A DNA stretch of 64,000 nt from Arthrobacter sp. AFG7.2 (lineage in GTDB: Bacteria > Actinomycetota > Actinomycetes > Actinomycetales > Micrococcaceae): positions 620,001 to 684,000 of the forward strand of contig NZ_PJMB01000001.1 of NCBI RefSeq assembly GCF_002892835.1, in the 5' to 3' direction. Positions 41,846 through 51,303 of this stretch are shown here, piece by piece; within the stretch, counting starts at the first letter, position 1; each line of letters opens with the position of its first letter. The notes under the pieces are model-generated. The model searched no databases. It was not told the origin of the DNA and saw nothing but the letters and a program-made list of their open reading frames with translations. The position numbers were made by a program, and so were the translations under genes.

Positions 41846-42649
41846 ATGCAGCTCAAGTCCCTGGCCACGGCCAAAATGACCGCCAAGGCAGCCGCAGTCT
41901 TCGCCGCCGGTGCCCTCACGCTCACGGCCTGCGGCGGCGGAAGCTCTACACCGGCAGCATCTGAAGGCGGCGTCCAGCTCATCAACGCCGGCAAGCTCAC
42001 TGTCTGCTCGGACATCCCCTACGAGCCCTTCGAGTTCGAAAAGGACGGCCAGACGGTCGGCTTTGACGTGGACATCGCCAAGGAACTCGCCAAGGACTTC
42101 GGTGCCGAGCTGAGCATCGTGGACAGCTCCTTCGAAGCCATCGAGACCGGCACCGCGCTGACCCAGTGCGACCTGGGCATCTCCTCGATCTCCATCACGG
42201 ACACCCGCAAGTCGGTCATGGACTTCTCCACCCCGTACCTTGATGACGACCTGGCCCTGGTTGCCAGCGAAGACTCCGGGATCAACGGACTGGACGACGC
42301 CAAGGGAAAGAAGGTGGGCGTCCAGCAGGCAACCACCGGTGCTGACTACGCCGAAGAGCAGGGCATCGACGCGCAGCAGTTCGAAGACACCGGGCTCCTG
42401 GTGCAGGCCCTTGAGGCCGGCACCATCGACGCTGCCCTCGGCAACCAGTCGGTGCTGGGCTACGCCATCAAGGACCAGCCCAAGTTCAAGAGCGTTGAGG
42501 AATTCGCCACCGGCGAGCAGCTCGGCATCTCCGTCAAGAAGGGCAACACCGCCATGCTGGAAAAGGTCAACGGAACGCTCGAGCGCCTGACCGAGGATGG
42601 GTCCCTCGAGAAGTTCAAGACCACCTGGTTCGGCGAGACCGCCAAGTAG
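41846..42649 (+). CDS. Amino-acid ABC transporter substrate-binding lipoprotein
   Basis: Protein of 267 residues. Signal peptide with lipobox LTAC (cysteine ~29). Family 3 solute-binding fold: LTVCSDIPYEPFEFEKDGQTVGFDVDIAKELAKD, DLGISSISITDTRKSVMDFSTPY, VGVQQATTGADYAEE, and DAALGNQSVLGYAIKD. It binds a polar amino acid, identity unknown. A hairpin in the 151-nt gap before the permease may keep this subunit more abundant. Confidence 0.92.
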   Translation: MQLKSLATAKMTAKAAAVFAAGALTLTACGGGSSTPAASEGGVQLINAGKLTVCSDIPYEPFEFEKDGQTVGFDVDIAKELAKDFGAELSIVDSSFEAIETGTALTQCDLGISSISITDTRKSVMDFSTPYLDDDLALVASEDSGINGLDDAKGKKVGVQQATTGADYAEEQGIDAQQFEDTGLLVQALEAGTIDAALGNQSVLGYAIKDQPKFKSVEEFATGEQLGISVKKGNTAMLEKVNGTLERLTEDGSLEKFKTTWFGETAK

Positions 42650-42733
42650 CCAAAGACCGCCAGTAGTCGCCGCTGAGGCCTGAAGGCTGCCCCGTCCTGG
42701 GTGCATCCACGGCCCTGGGAACTACGCCGCCGG

Positions 42734-42770
42734 GGCCCCGGACGAGCTGTGCCGCAGTCCGTCCGGGGCC
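42734..42770 (+). terminator. Intra-operon attenuator-like hairpin
   Basis: A perfect 11-bp stem GGCCCCGGACG/CGTCCGGGGCC with a 15-nt loop between the binding-protein and permease genes. This is typical of partial termination that favours the binding protein. Confidence 0.6.
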
Positions 42771-42800
42771 TCTGCCACGCACAACGAATGTGAGCAATCC

Positions 42801-43592
42801 ATGGCAATGACCGCACGTCAGCGAGCCAGAGTAAGCCTGTATGTCCAGGCCGGAATCTTTGTTGTGGCCATCGCCGCGCTGATCCTGGCCACCGACTGGG
42901 AGACCATCGGGAACAGCGTCTTCAACTTCGCCAAGATCGGTCCGATGTTCCCGGGCATCTTCATGACAGGCCTGACGAACACCCTGATCTACACCTTCCT
43001 CGGCTTTATCGTGGGCCTTTCCGGCGGTCTGCTGCTGGCCCTGATGAAGCTCTCCAGCTTCCCGCTGTACCGCTGGATCGCCACCGGCTACATCGAGTTC
43101 TTCCGCGGCATCCCCGCGCTGCTGGTCTTCATTGCCTTCGGCTACGGCGTACCGCTGGCCTTCGGCGTCTCGTGGAACATCACCGTGATCGTCATGATCT
43201 CGCTGGGCATGGTGGCTTCGGCCTACATCGCTGAAACCCTCCGCGCCGGCCTGCAGGCCGTGCCGAAAGGCCAGCTGGAAGCCGCCCGCTCCCTGGGCAT
43301 GCCGCAGTGGCGGGCCATGATCACCATCGTGATCCCGCAGGCATTCAAGATCGTGCTGCCGCCGCTGACCAACGAGGTCATCCTGCTCACCAAGGACTCC
43401 TCGCTGATCTACGTCCTGGGCCTGACAGCCTCGCAGTATGAGCTCACCAAGTTTGGCCGCGACGGCATCTCCAGCCTGGGCGCCGGCTTGACGCCCCTCC
43501 TGGTGGCCGGTGCTTTCTATCTGGTGATCACCATCCCCCTGAGCTTCCTGGCCCGGAAGTTCGAAAGCCGCACCGCGCGGAACAATCGATAG
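42801..43592 (+). CDS. Amino-acid ABC transporter permease
   Basis: Protein of 263 residues with about five membrane helices of the His/Glu/Gln/Arg permease family. GLTNTLIYTFLGFIVGLSGGLLLALM and the EAA region LQAVPKGQLEAARSLGMPQWRAMITIVIPQAFKIVLPPLTNE are diagnostic. It is followed by the ATPase after 12 nt. Confidence 0.92.
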   Translation: MAMTARQRARVSLYVQAGIFVVAIAALILATDWETIGNSVFNFAKIGPMFPGIFMTGLTNTLIYTFLGFIVGLSGGLLLALMKLSSFPLYRWIATGYIEFFRGIPALLVFIAFGYGVPLAFGVSWNITVIVMISLGMVASAYIAETLRAGLQAVPKGQLEAARSLGMPQWRAMITIVIPQAFKIVLPPLTNEVILLTKDSSLIYVLGLTASQYELTKFGRDGISSLGAGLTPLLVAGAFYLVITIPLSFLARKFESRTARNNR

Positions 43593-43604
43593 GCAGGGAA
43601 GACC

Positions 43605-44408
43605 ATGAACGACGTCGTACATTCCTCCGCCGGAAGCACCGGCACCATTCACGCCGCGGGCGTGGCCATCAAGGACCTGCGCAAGTCCTACGGTTCCAAT
43701 GAAGTCCTCAAGGGCATCAGCCTGAATGTGGCGCCGGGCGAAGTGGTGTGCCTGATCGGGCCGTCCGGATCCGGCAAGTCCACCCTGCTGCGCTGCGTGA
43801 ACCTGCTGGAGCAGCCCAACGAGGGCAGCATCCATGTGGGCGGTTTCGAGGCCACGGACCCCGACGTGGACATCGACAAGATGCGCCGCAAGGTGGGCAT
43901 GGTGTTCCAGCAGTTCAACCTGTTCCCGCACCTGGACGCCAAGCGTAACTGCAGCATTGCCCAGACCAAGGTCCTTAAGCGTTCGCAGGCGGAGGCTGAC
44001 GCGGTGTCCATGCACAACCTGGAGCGTGTGGGGCTGGGACACCTTGCCGACCGGTTCCCTGACCAGCTCTCCGGCGGCCAGCAGCAGCGTGTGGCCATCG
44101 CCCGCGCGCTGAGCATGGATCCGGAGCTGATGCTCTTTGACGAGCCCACCTCGGCACTGGACCCCGAGACAGTGGGCGATGTCCTCTCCGTCATGCGGAA
44201 CCTCGCCAAAGAGGGCATGACCATGCTGGTGGTGACCCACGAAATGGGCTTCGCCCGTGAAGTGGCGGACCGCGTGGTGTTCATGGACGGTGGCGTAGTT
44301 GTTGAGGAAGGTGTGGCCGAGCAGGTCATCTCCTCCCCCACGCAGCCCCGCACCAAGGAGTTCCTGCGCCGCGTCCTCGACCCGACACACATCGGTCTCG
44401 AGGAGTAG
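43605..44408 (+). CDS. Amino-acid ABC transporter ATP-binding protein
   Basis: Protein of 267 residues. Walker [11 protein letters not shown]-loop [16 protein letters not shown], signature [15 protein letters not shown], Walker [15 protein letters not shown], and H-loop [16 protein letters not shown]. It belongs to the polar amino-acid uptake class (GlnQ/HisP-like). The segment after the Q-loop, [22 protein letters not shown], departs from the usual TVLENV form. It is the last gene of the three-gene operon. Confidence 0.93.
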   Translation: MNDVVHSSAGSTGTIHAAGVAIKDLRKSYGSNEVLKGISLNVAPGEVVCLIGPSGSGKSTLLRCVNLLEQPNEGSIHVGGFEATDPDVDIDKMRRKVGMVFQQFNLFPHLDAKRNCSIAQTKVLKRSQAEADAVSMHNLERVGLGHLADRFPDQLSGGQQQRVAIARALSMDPELMLFDEPTSALDPETVGDVLSVMRNLAKEGMTMLVVTHEMGFAREVADRVVFMDGGVVVEEGVAEQVISSPTQPRTKEFLRRVLDPTHIGLEE

Positions 44409-44447
44409 GCGCTTTTCGACGCGCTGATGCGCCGGCGATGCACACTT

Positions 44448-44483
44448 GCCCTGGCGCTGCCGAAATACCGGCAGCGCCAGGGC
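44448..44483 (+). terminator. Terminator of amino-acid ABC operon
   Basis: A perfect 15-bp stem (44448-44462 with 44469-44483) around loop AAATAC. The remaining 215 bp before the aminotransferase hold no gene that I can see. Confidence 0.75.
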
Positions 44484-44699
44484 ATGTGCGTGTCACAGGA
44501 GCTTTTGCGCGTCGGGAACCGCAGAACGCGGACGACGGCGGGACGCGCCGTCCGCTGCGGGCTTCGGTTTGCGGCGGGGCCCTTTACTTCGCCCGGTGCC
44601 GGAGCCCACAATGGTCCCTCTACAGCCTCCACTGGCTCAGCAGCGTGCTGCCCATCCAGCTGCCGTCCCACCCCGGCAGGCCAATAGAGGAGCGCCGGC

Positions 44700-45932
44700 A
44701 TGACAGACCCGACAACCACCCCGCGGCCAGCCTCGGCTGTGTCGGCTCGTGCTGCACGGCTGGCATCGATTCCCTCGTTCCAACGGGTTGACGCCTACCT
44801 TACTGAGGCCAGCCTGCGCCGGAAGGGCCAGTCGGACGTCTGTGATTTCACTTTCGGCAATCCGCACCAGATGCCGCCGGACCGGTATGTCAATACGCTG
44901 CGCGATGCCCTTACTCCGCAGCACGACCAGTGGTTCGCCTACCAGACCAACGGCGAAGCTGCCCGCGAGGCCGCTGCGGACTCCCTTCAGCGGCTGCTGG
45001 ATGTGCCGTTCCGTAAGGAGGACATCTACCTCACTACCGGCGGTTTTGCCGCCATTGCCTTGGCCCTGAAGACGGTCAGCGATCCGGGTGATGAGGTCAT
45101 TTACAGCCTGCCCCCGTGGTTCCTGTATGAGCCGCTGATTCTTGAAGCCGGACTGGTTCCGGTGAAGGTAAAGATCAACACCACGACCTTCGACGTGGAT
45201 CTTGATGCGATTGGGGCCGCCATCACGGAGCGCACCCGGGTTGTGATCGTCAATTCGCCGAACAATCCCACGGGGCGAATCTACCCTCCCGAACTGCTGC
45301 TCCGGCTGGCGGAAATGCTGGAGGCGGCCTCGGTGAGGATCGGCAGGCGGATCTATTTGGTCTCGGATGAGGCCTATAACCGGATTGTGTTTGACGGCCT
45401 CCGCTTCCACAGTCCCGTGGAGTTCTATGCGCACACGCTGCTGGCCTATTCCTACGGCAAAACGCACCTCTCCCCTGGCCAGCGGGTGGGCTACCTGGCG
45501 CTTCCGCCCACCATGCCGCAGCGGGAGGAGATGCGTCCTGCCATCACCGGCCTTCAAGTGGCGATGGGGTGGGTGTATCCGAATGCCCTGCTGCAGCATG
45601 CACTTCCCGACCTTGAGAAATTCACCGTCGACGTCGGCCAATTGCAGCGGCGCCGGGAGCGGCTGGTGGAAGCGCTGGGTGGCATGGGATATCGTGTCCA
45701 CCGGCCCGAGGGCACGTTCTACCTGTTTGCAACCTCCCCCATTCCGGACGACGAGGCGTTCACCGAGTCACTCGTCCGGCGGGATGTCTTTGTTTTTCCG
45801 GGTGTGCTGTTTGAGACCCCCGGCTTCTTCCGGATCTCTCTCACGGCCAACGACGACATGATCGAACGCAGCCTGCCTGCATTTGAAGCCGCCATGAAGG
45901 AAAGCATGAACAGGCCTGGCACACACACGTAG
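44700..45932 (+). CDS. Class I/II PLP-dependent aminotransferase
   Basis: Protein of 410 residues, fold type I. NSPNNPTGRIYPPELL, SDEAYNRIVFDG and the Schiff-base lysine in SYGKTHLSPGQRVGYLALP are present, with a C-terminal arginine in FFRISLTAND. FGNPHQMPPDRYVNTLRDAL replaces the usual N-terminal glycine-rich pattern, so it belongs to an atypical aspartate-aminotransferase-like subgroup. The amino donor is unknown. GAGGAG lies 7 nt before the ATG. It follows the amino-acid transporter, suggesting amino-acid catabolism. Confidence 0.87.
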   Translation: MTDPTTTPRPASAVSARAARLASIPSFQRVDAYLTEASLRRKGQSDVCDFTFGNPHQMPPDRYVNTLRDALTPQHDQWFAYQTNGEAAREAAADSLQRLLDVPFRKEDIYLTTGGFAAIALALKTVSDPGDEVIYSLPPWFLYEPLILEAGLVPVKVKINTTTFDVDLDAIGAAITERTRVVIVNSPNNPTGRIYPPELLLRLAEMLEAASVRIGRRIYLVSDEAYNRIVFDGLRFHSPVEFYAHTLLAYSYGKTHLSPGQRVGYLALPPTMPQREEMRPAITGLQVAMGWVYPNALLQHALPDLEKFTVDVGQLQRRRERLVEALGGMGYRVHRPEGTFYLFATSPIPDDEAFTESLVRRDVFVFPGVLFETPGFFRISLTANDDMIERSLPAFEAAMKESMNRPGTHT

Positions 45933-45978
45933 CCATGAATGACGCAGACGCCGCAGTCCGGCTGGTTGGGTGGCCGGT

Positions 45979-46521
45979 TTATCGTCCAGTACGGACTGCA
46001 ACCACCTGGAAGGCAAGGTCGAAGGAGCGGCCCACGAAACCTCGTGAACCGGTGATGCCGAACGAATAGCGGTCCAGACGGCTGGCCTGCGCCGTAACGC
46101 TGACCAGGCCGGGTTCCGGGGCTTCCCAGGACAGGACCTTCACTTCCACGGCAGCTTCCACTCCATGCATGGCCACTGTCCCGGCAAGAAGTATGGCACC
46201 TCGGTCCTCGCGAATCCCGGTTGACGAGAACGTGATACGTGGAAAAGCGGCTGCATCGAGCAGGCCCCGGCCTTTGACGTCGTGGTCCCGCCGCTCATTG
46301 GCGGAGTCGAAACTGGCCGCGTCGATGGTGGCCCTGGCGCTGCTCCCGGCCAGTGTTGACGAGACATTCAGCAGCCCGGAGGAGATAGTGAAGCCGGCAC
46401 GCACTTTTCCCAGGCCGAACATGTGCCGGGAGGAGTAGGTGACGCTGGAGCGTTCGGGATCCACCCGGTACGTGCCGGCGTCCGGCAGCGTGATGACTTG
46501 TACGGCTGGCTGCGTGGTCAT
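45979..46521 (-). CDS. YceI family protein
   Basis: Protein of 180 residues, a lipocalin-like YceI domain that binds isoprenoids in characterised members. It shows TYRVDPERSSVTYSSRHMFGLGKVRAGF, TIDAASFDSANERRDHDVKGRGLLDAAAFPRITFSS and the final RSFDLAFQVVAV. ATG 46521 is preferred (AAGGAA 7 nt upstream); the frame stays open to 46614. No signal peptide is visible, so it is cytoplasmic. It diverges from a MarR regulator with paired operator-like repeats between. Confidence 0.88.
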   Translation of the reverse strand: MTTQPAVQVITLPDAGTYRVDPERSSVTYSSRHMFGLGKVRAGFTISSGLLNVSSTLAGSSARATIDAASFDSANERRDHDVKGRGLLDAAAFPRITFSSTGIREDRGAILLAGTVAMHGVEAAVEVKVLSWEAPEPGLVSVTAQASRLDRYSFGITGSRGFVGRSFDLAFQVVAVRTGR

Positions 46522-46567
46522 GGTTTGTTCCTTAGGGCTTGGCCCGCTTCCCCCGCGCCGGGAAATT

Positions 46568-46619
46568 GCTGATGTGTCAACAACTCTGCTCTTGTTATGC
46601 TGACGTGTCAACAACTATG
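46568..46619. promoter_or_regulatory. Paired 21-bp operator-like repeats, yceI/marR gap
   Basis: GCTGATGTGTCAACAACTCT at 46568 and GCTGACGTGTCAACAACTAT at 46599 (first 20 of 21 bases each), 19/21 identical and 31 bp apart, about three helical turns. Inverted AACAA-N8-TTGTT lies between. They are probably sites for the MarR protein. Confidence 0.6.
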
Positions 46620-46645
46620 TGGTTCCTCCAGGGAAAGGATGCACG

Positions 46646-47110
46646 TTGCCTGAATATCGCCGCCTGACCCGGGACGAAGAGGAAGTGTGGTTTGCCTACA
46701 TCCTCTTCAGCCGGCAACTCGCAGCCGGAATGGAAAGGCAGTTGGCCGGAAGCGGAGTATCAGGCGCCGATTACCAGATGCTCGCTCCCCTCGCCGCGGC
46801 GGGCGCCGGCGGAATGCGGGCCCGGGACCTCGGCCACAGTGCCGGCTGGGACCGCAGCCGGCTTGCGCATCAATTGCGGCGGATGGAAGAACGTGGGCTC
46901 GTCCGCCGGGAACCGGCGCACGATGATGCCCGCGGCATTCTGGTTCACATAACGCAGGCCGGCCGGGCCGCCCTGCGTGCAGCAGCTCCGGGGCACATCG
47001 AGTGGGTCAGGGAGAACTTCCTTGAGGTGATGACTCCTGAGGAGCGGCGCTTGCTGGTCGAGCTGTCCTCCCGCGTCATGGCGAAACTTGAGCCGGAATC
47101 CCCCTCTTAG
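46646..47110 (+). CDS. MarR family transcriptional regulator
   Basis: Protein of 154 residues. The start is TTG 46646, with AAAGGA 6 nt upstream. The winged helix lies at ~45-110: ADYQMLAPLAAAGAGGMRARDLGHSAGWDRSRLAHQLRRMEERGLVRREPAHDDARGILVHIT. Dimerisation helices sit at both ends. It is likely to repress itself and the divergent yceI. Its stop overlaps the menD stop region by 4 nt on the opposite strand. Confidence 0.87.
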   Translation: MPEYRRLTRDEEEVWFAYILFSRQLAAGMERQLAGSGVSGADYQMLAPLAAAGAGGMRARDLGHSAGWDRSRLAHQLRRMEERGLVRREPAHDDARGILVHITQAGRAALRAAAPGHIEWVRENFLEVMTPEERRLLVELSSRVMAKLEPESPS

Positions 47111-48906
47111 CGTGCCAGCACTCCCCGGACTGCGGCGGCGGCGGCCTCTTTGATCCTGGCGTGCAGTGCCTTCAGCCCGTGCCGGTCAGTGCGGACTTCC
47201 ACGATGCTGCGGCCCTCGATCGGCTGCTGGAGTGCCTCAGCGAGTGCCGCCGTCGTACTTACCGAGCAATGGCCGACGCCGTACGCCGCGGCGAGTGCCG
47301 CGATGTCAACTGTGTGGGGGGTGCCGAAGAGGCGCTCGACGGCGTCGCCGTATGTTCCGGCCTCCCGTACAGTTCCATGTTCCAGCAGGTCGAAGATGGC
47401 ACCGCCGGCATCGTTGAGTACTACTATCCGCAGTTGTGGCTGCTCTTCGCCGGAACCCAGCAGCAGGCCTCCGGCGTCATGCAGGAAGGTGACGTCGCCC
47501 AGCAGGACGGTGGTTTCCTGCCGGCCGCCGATCGCGATGCCGGTAGCTGTGGAAACAGTGCCGTCGATTCCGGCAAGCCCGCGATTGGCGTAAACGGTGG
47601 CGGCAGGTTCAGGGGACGGGAGGCCGGCGAGGTCCACGTCCCGGATCCCGTTGGAGGACCCGAGCAGCAGCTGGCCCCGGGTATGTTTCCACACCAGGGA
47701 TCCGACAGCCGGACCGGTGGCAGGCGCTTCTTCAGACAGGATGCGGTCCAGCGCGTGCTGGGCGGCCGAGCCTGCGAGCAGCCAGGTGTCCAGCCATGTG
47801 GACGGGCCCCGGCCGGCAAAATCTGCCAGGTCCGCAAGGCTTTCAAGGGGCAGCTCGGTCCGTCGGCCTGGCTCGTACCAGGCCACGGGAACCGGCTGGT
47901 AGAGGGCGGACTGCACGTCTGCCCTTGCCAGAAGCGCCGCAACCGGACGCGACAGGGTGGGCCGGCCGAAGAGGACCACCCGCTCGATCGGCGTTGCCGA
48001 CCCCGGCCCGAAGTGCTCCAGCAACAGCCGGTAAGGTCCCACGGCGTTCGGCCCGAACCGGGAGTTGGAGGAGGGTTCGGCCAGCAGCGGCAGTCCGTGG
48101 GCTCGTGCGAAGGCCTCCGCGACCGGGCCGGCGTCGTGGCCGGCAAGTACTACGGTGCGTCGTTCGGGCAGTCCGGCCGGCGCCGGCGGCAGGTTCATAA
48201 TGAGCGGCTCCGTACCGATCCGGTAGCGCTGCATTTCGGCCACAGCCGGCAACCTCTCCTCAGGCGACGGGACCAGCGGATCCCGGAACGCGAGATTGAG
48301 TTGCACAGGACCGGGCGGGAGGTCGGGAAACGCCCCGGTCGCGGCAGACAGCCCCGTCTGGATGGCGCGGCGGGGGTCGGCACCGGCGGCTATATCCGCG
48401 GCGAACCGAACCTGCTCGCCGAAGAGGTCAGGCTGGATGGTGGTCTGGTTGGCACCGGTTCCGCGGAGTTCGTCAGGCCGGTCAGCGGAGAGCACAATCA
48501 GCGGGACAGCCGCGTGGTTGGCTTCCATTACAGCAGGCATCAGGTTCCCGACGGCGGTCCCTGACGTCGTGAGGACGGCGGCGGGTGAGCCGGTGGCCAA
48601 GGCCAGGCCGAGCGCCGTAAAACCGGCGGAGCGCTCGTCGATCCTGACAAGCAGCTCCACCATGCCCTCGGCCGAAGCCTCGGCCAGGGCGTAGGCCATG
48701 GGGGCCGATCGGGACCCCGGCGAGACAACCACGTGCTGCACACCGCCGTCGACCAATACCCCGACGGCGATCCGCGCGGCAGCCAACGCACTCAGCGAAG
48801 GTGGGGCGTCAGAAGCGCCTGCGGGGTACGTCTCTGCGGGGGAAGAACCTGTGGAGGCCGAGTCATGGGGCGAAGCGTTGGGGGCAGAATCGTTGTGCGA
48901 AGTCAC
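47107..48906 (-). CDS. menD: 2-succinyl-5-enolpyruvyl-6-hydroxy-3-cyclohexene-1-carboxylate synthase
   Basis: Protein of ~599 residues, ThDP-dependent. It condenses isochorismate with 2-oxoglutarate in menaquinone synthesis. HVVVSPGSRSAPMAYAL, RIDERSAGFTALGLALATG with the ThDP glutamate, SADRPDELRGTGANQTTIQPDLFG, NRGLAGIDGTVSTATG, LLGDVTFLHDAGGLL and NDAGGAIFDLLEHG are characteristic. The N-terminal ~35 residues are a Ser/Pro/Ala extension. GTG 48906 is preferred to the adjacent TTG 48909. It ends convergently with marR. Confidence 0.93.
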   Translation of the reverse strand: MTSHNDSAPNASPHDSASTGSSPAETYPAGASDAPPSLSALAAARIAVGVLVDGGVQHVVVSPGSRSAPMAYALAEASAEGMVELLVRIDERSAGFTALGLALATGSPAAVLTTSGTAVGNLMPAVMEANHAAVPLIVLSADRPDELRGTGANQTTIQPDLFGEQVRFAADIAAGADPRRAIQTGLSAATGAFPDLPPGPVQLNLAFRDPLVPSPEERLPAVAEMQRYRIGTEPLIMNLPPAPAGLPERRTVVLAGHDAGPVAEAFARAHGLPLLAEPSSNSRFGPNAVGPYRLLLEHFGPGSATPIERVVLFGRPTLSRPVAALLARADVQSALYQPVPVAWYEPGRRTELPLESLADLADFAGRGPSTWLDTWLLAGSAAQHALDRILSEEAPATGPAVGSLVWKHTRGQLLLGSSNGIRDVDLAGLPSPEPAATVYANRGLAGIDGTVSTATGIAIGGRQETTVLLGDVTFLHDAGGLLLGSGEEQPQLRIVVLNDAGGAIFDLLEHGTVREAGTYGDAVERLFGTPHTVDIAALAAAYGVGHCSVSTTAALAEALQQPIEGRSIVEVRTDRHGLKALHARIKEAAAAAVRGVLAR

Positions 48907-48959
48907 CAAACCAGTCTGCCACCCCGGACGCTCCCTTCCTTGATGTGGGTTTAACCGGA

Positions 48960-49042
48960 ACGCTCTATCACCTGCCGCCCAAGGCCGGACGGCAGGTGAT
49001 AGAGCGTCGCCAGAAAACCCCTGTTAAGTGATAGAGCGTCGC
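48960..49042. repeat. Hairpin plus direct repeat of GTGATAGAGCGTCGC
   Basis: Perfect 18-bp inverted arms (48960-48977 and 48990-49007, loop 12 nt). GTGATAGAGCGTCGC occurs at 48996-49010 and again at 49028-49042. It lies between the phoX stop and menD start, and may terminate phoX or serve as a regulator site. Confidence 0.7.
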
Positions 49043-49050
49043 AGTGGGGC

Positions 49051-51126
49051 CTACGCGTCGGTGCGGAACACCTGGATCACGGACGGACGGGGTGCGCGCG
49101 CCTGGCCTGGGGCCGGCGTCGCACCTGCCGCAACGTAGTCCGGGAAGAAGGACAGCTGCGCATCGAAGGTGCCGTCCTCGCCCGGGTGCTGTACGGCGAC
49201 GAAGACGGTGCGCTCCTCGTCATGGATGATGGGGCCGCAGGTTTCGCCGTCGCGCGGGACGGCAAGGAACTGCTCCACCTTGCCGCGCTCGGCGCCGTCA
49301 AGGGTGACCTTGAACAGGCCGTCCGCCCGGCCGATGCCGGAGGGGGCGCCGTCGGTGGAGATCCAGAGGTTGCCCACGGAGTCGAACGCTAGGTTGTCCG
49401 GGCAGGAGATGGGAGAAACCTTGTCCACCGGGAAGCCCGAGAAGTAGGTGACGTCACCCTGCGCCGGATCGCCGCAGACCATCAGCAGGTTCCAGGTGAA
49501 CGTGGTGGAGGTCTGGCCGCCCGTTTCGGTGATTTCCACGATGTGGCCGTCGCGGTTCTGGGTGCGCGGGTTGACCTCGGTGGCACCCTCGTTGGACCCG
49601 ACGCCGCGGTTCGAGTTGTTGGTACAGGCCACGTAGACCTTGCCGGTGTGCAGGCTGGGCTCCACGTCCTCGCAGCGGTCCATCTTGGTGGGGCCAACCT
49701 TGTCGGCGGCCAGACGGGTGTAGACCAGGACTTCCTCGACGGACATGCCGGGAACGGCTGAGGCCCCGTCCACCACCAGCGGCAGCCATTCACCAATGCC
49801 GTCAAATGCACCGTCGGAGGGCACGGCCCCGGTGCCGGTGATTTCCGTGGCCGGGGAGTTGCCGGTGAACCGGGCCACGTAGAGGCTGCCCGCGGACAGC
49901 AGGGTCATGTTGTGCTTGCGGTCGCCCTCCCGGTACTTGTCCTTGGAGACAAACTTGTAGAGGTAGTCGAAGCGCTCGTCGTCGCCGGAGTAGGCCACGA
50001 CGTGTCCGGATTCGGCGATGATCACGTTGGCGCCCTCGTGCTTGAAGCGGCCGAGCATGGAGTGCTTCTTCGGGGTGGAGGTGGCGTCGAACGGGTCTAC
50101 TTCGACGATCCAGCCGAAGCGGTTGGCCTCGTTCTCGTAGCCCGGGTTGCGGGTGTCCCAGCGCGGCTCGTCCAGTTCCCATTGGCGGGCGGTGGGCTTG
50201 TTGGTGATGCCGTAGCGCTTGTCGCCTGCTGACGTACCCGGCGCCACGAAGTAACTCTGGAAGTTCTCTTCACCGGAAAGGATGGTGCCCCACGGGGTGG
50301 TGCCGCCGGCGCAGTTGCCCAGGGTTCCCCTGATGACGCGGCCGGAAGGGTCTTCAACGGTCTTGACCAGCGCCGAACCGGCTGCCGGGCCGGTCAGTTC
50401 ATACTTCGTGTTGTTCAGGTAGCGGCGGTTGAGCGGTGCGCCCTTGACGTAGGTCCAAGGCTTGTTTTTGTTCTTGCGCTCCAGCTCCACCACGGTGAGA
50501 CCGTGTGCGGCTGCCCCCACAGCACGCATCTGGTCCGCGGGCATGGTGGCGGGGAACATGATGTTCTCGTTGGTGTACTCGTGGTTCGCAAAAAGCACCG
50601 CTCGGCGGCCTTTGCTGCCGGGGATCTCCAGGATGTCCGTGTAGTCGTTGTTGTACCCGAACTGCTTCTCCTGCGCCGCGGCTGTCTGGTTGTTCAGGTC
50701 GAACTGCGGAGCGTCGTTGAAGATCGGATCGCCCCAGCGGATCACCGGCTGCCAGGTGAACCCTTCAGGAACAGTGACGGCGTCCACGGCGGCGTCAATT
50801 GACGGGATGGCAGTGAACTGCAGCTTGGACTTGCCGAAGCCTTCCTTTGCCGCCTTGGACAGGCCTGCAGCGTTGGCGGACTCCGGCGACGTCGCTGCTG
50901 AACCAAGGACGACGGCGAGCGCGCCGGCGGCGCCGAAGCCCAGGGCGGCGCGGCGGGACATGGTGGCGGAGGCGATATCGCGGAAGTAGCTGTTGGAGCT
51001 GGTGTTGCAGACGTCGCCGGCGCAGGCGTTGTCGCACTTCAGTGCGCAGGTGACGGCGCTGCGCTTGCCCTTCGTGTGGCCGAGCATTGGCAGCAGGGTG
51101 AACTTGCGGGCAGTCGTTTCAGACAT
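49051..51126 (-). CDS. phoX: PhoX family alkaline phosphatase
   Basis: Protein of 691 residues. PhoX enzymes are Tat-exported Ca/Fe-dependent phosphatases. The twin-arginine motif SRRAALGFG is at ~57, after an unusually long n-region with four cysteines (C27, C31, C35, C40). DUF839 motifs include TWQPVIRWGDPIF, GRRAVLFANHEYTNEN, NCAGGTTPWGTILSGEENFQSYF, RFKHEGANVIIAESGHVVAYSGDDERFDYLYKFVS, and DNLAFDSVGNLWISTDG. ATG 51126 has GGAAGG 5 nt upstream. Two TTGACA-like boxes lie in the 177-bp upstream gap. A PHO-box-like GTTAACC/CTTCAC pair (51195-51216) is weak. Confidence 0.92.
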   Translation of the reverse strand: MSETTARKFTLLPMLGHTKGKRSAVTCALKCDNACAGDVCNTSSNSYFRDIASATMSRRAALGFGAAGALAVVLGSAATSPESANAAGLSKAAKEGFGKSKLQFTAIPSIDAAVDAVTVPEGFTWQPVIRWGDPIFNDAPQFDLNNQTAAAQEKQFGYNNDYTDILEIPGSKGRRAVLFANHEYTNENIMFPATMPADQMRAVGAAAHGLTVVELERKNKNKPWTYVKGAPLNRRYLNNTKYELTGPAAGSALVKTVEDPSGRVIRGTLGNCAGGTTPWGTILSGEENFQSYFVAPGTSAGDKRYGITNKPTARQWELDEPRWDTRNPGYENEANRFGWIVEVDPFDATSTPKKHSMLGRFKHEGANVIIAESGHVVAYSGDDERFDYLYKFVSKDKYREGDRKHNMTLLSAGSLYVARFTGNSPATEITGTGAVPSDGAFDGIGEWLPLVVDGASAVPGMSVEEVLVYTRLAADKVGPTKMDRCEDVEPSLHTGKVYVACTNNSNRGVGSNEGATEVNPRTQNRDGHIVEITETGGQTSTTFTWNLLMVCGDPAQGDVTYFSGFPVDKVSPISCPDNLAFDSVGNLWISTDGAPSGIGRADGLFKVTLDGAERGKVEQFLAVPRDGETCGPIIHDEERTVFVAVQHPGEDGTFDAQLSFFPDYVAAGATPAPGQARAPRPSVIQVFRTDA

Positions 51127-51303
51127 GGGGGCCTTCCAGGGAAAATCGATGCGGTTCACACACCCTGTCAAGCGGTTTCTACGCGGAGTCATCCGGGAAG
51201 TGAAGTTCCGGTTAACCGCGCGTGACCTGCAGGAACGGTGTCAAGCGTCGGCGCAGGGACAAGCCACACGTGAGCGGGGGTCCACCGGGAAGGCGCAAAA
51301 GTC

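Noticed and set aside
42615-44390. 591-codon minus-strand frame opposite the amino-acid ABC operon
   Set aside because: Overlaps two certain genes and has a His/Gln/Gly-rich composition without domains.
51195-51216. PHO box upstream of phoX
   Set aside because: Only loose similarity to the 11-bp actinobacterial PHO-box units; too weak to list as a site.
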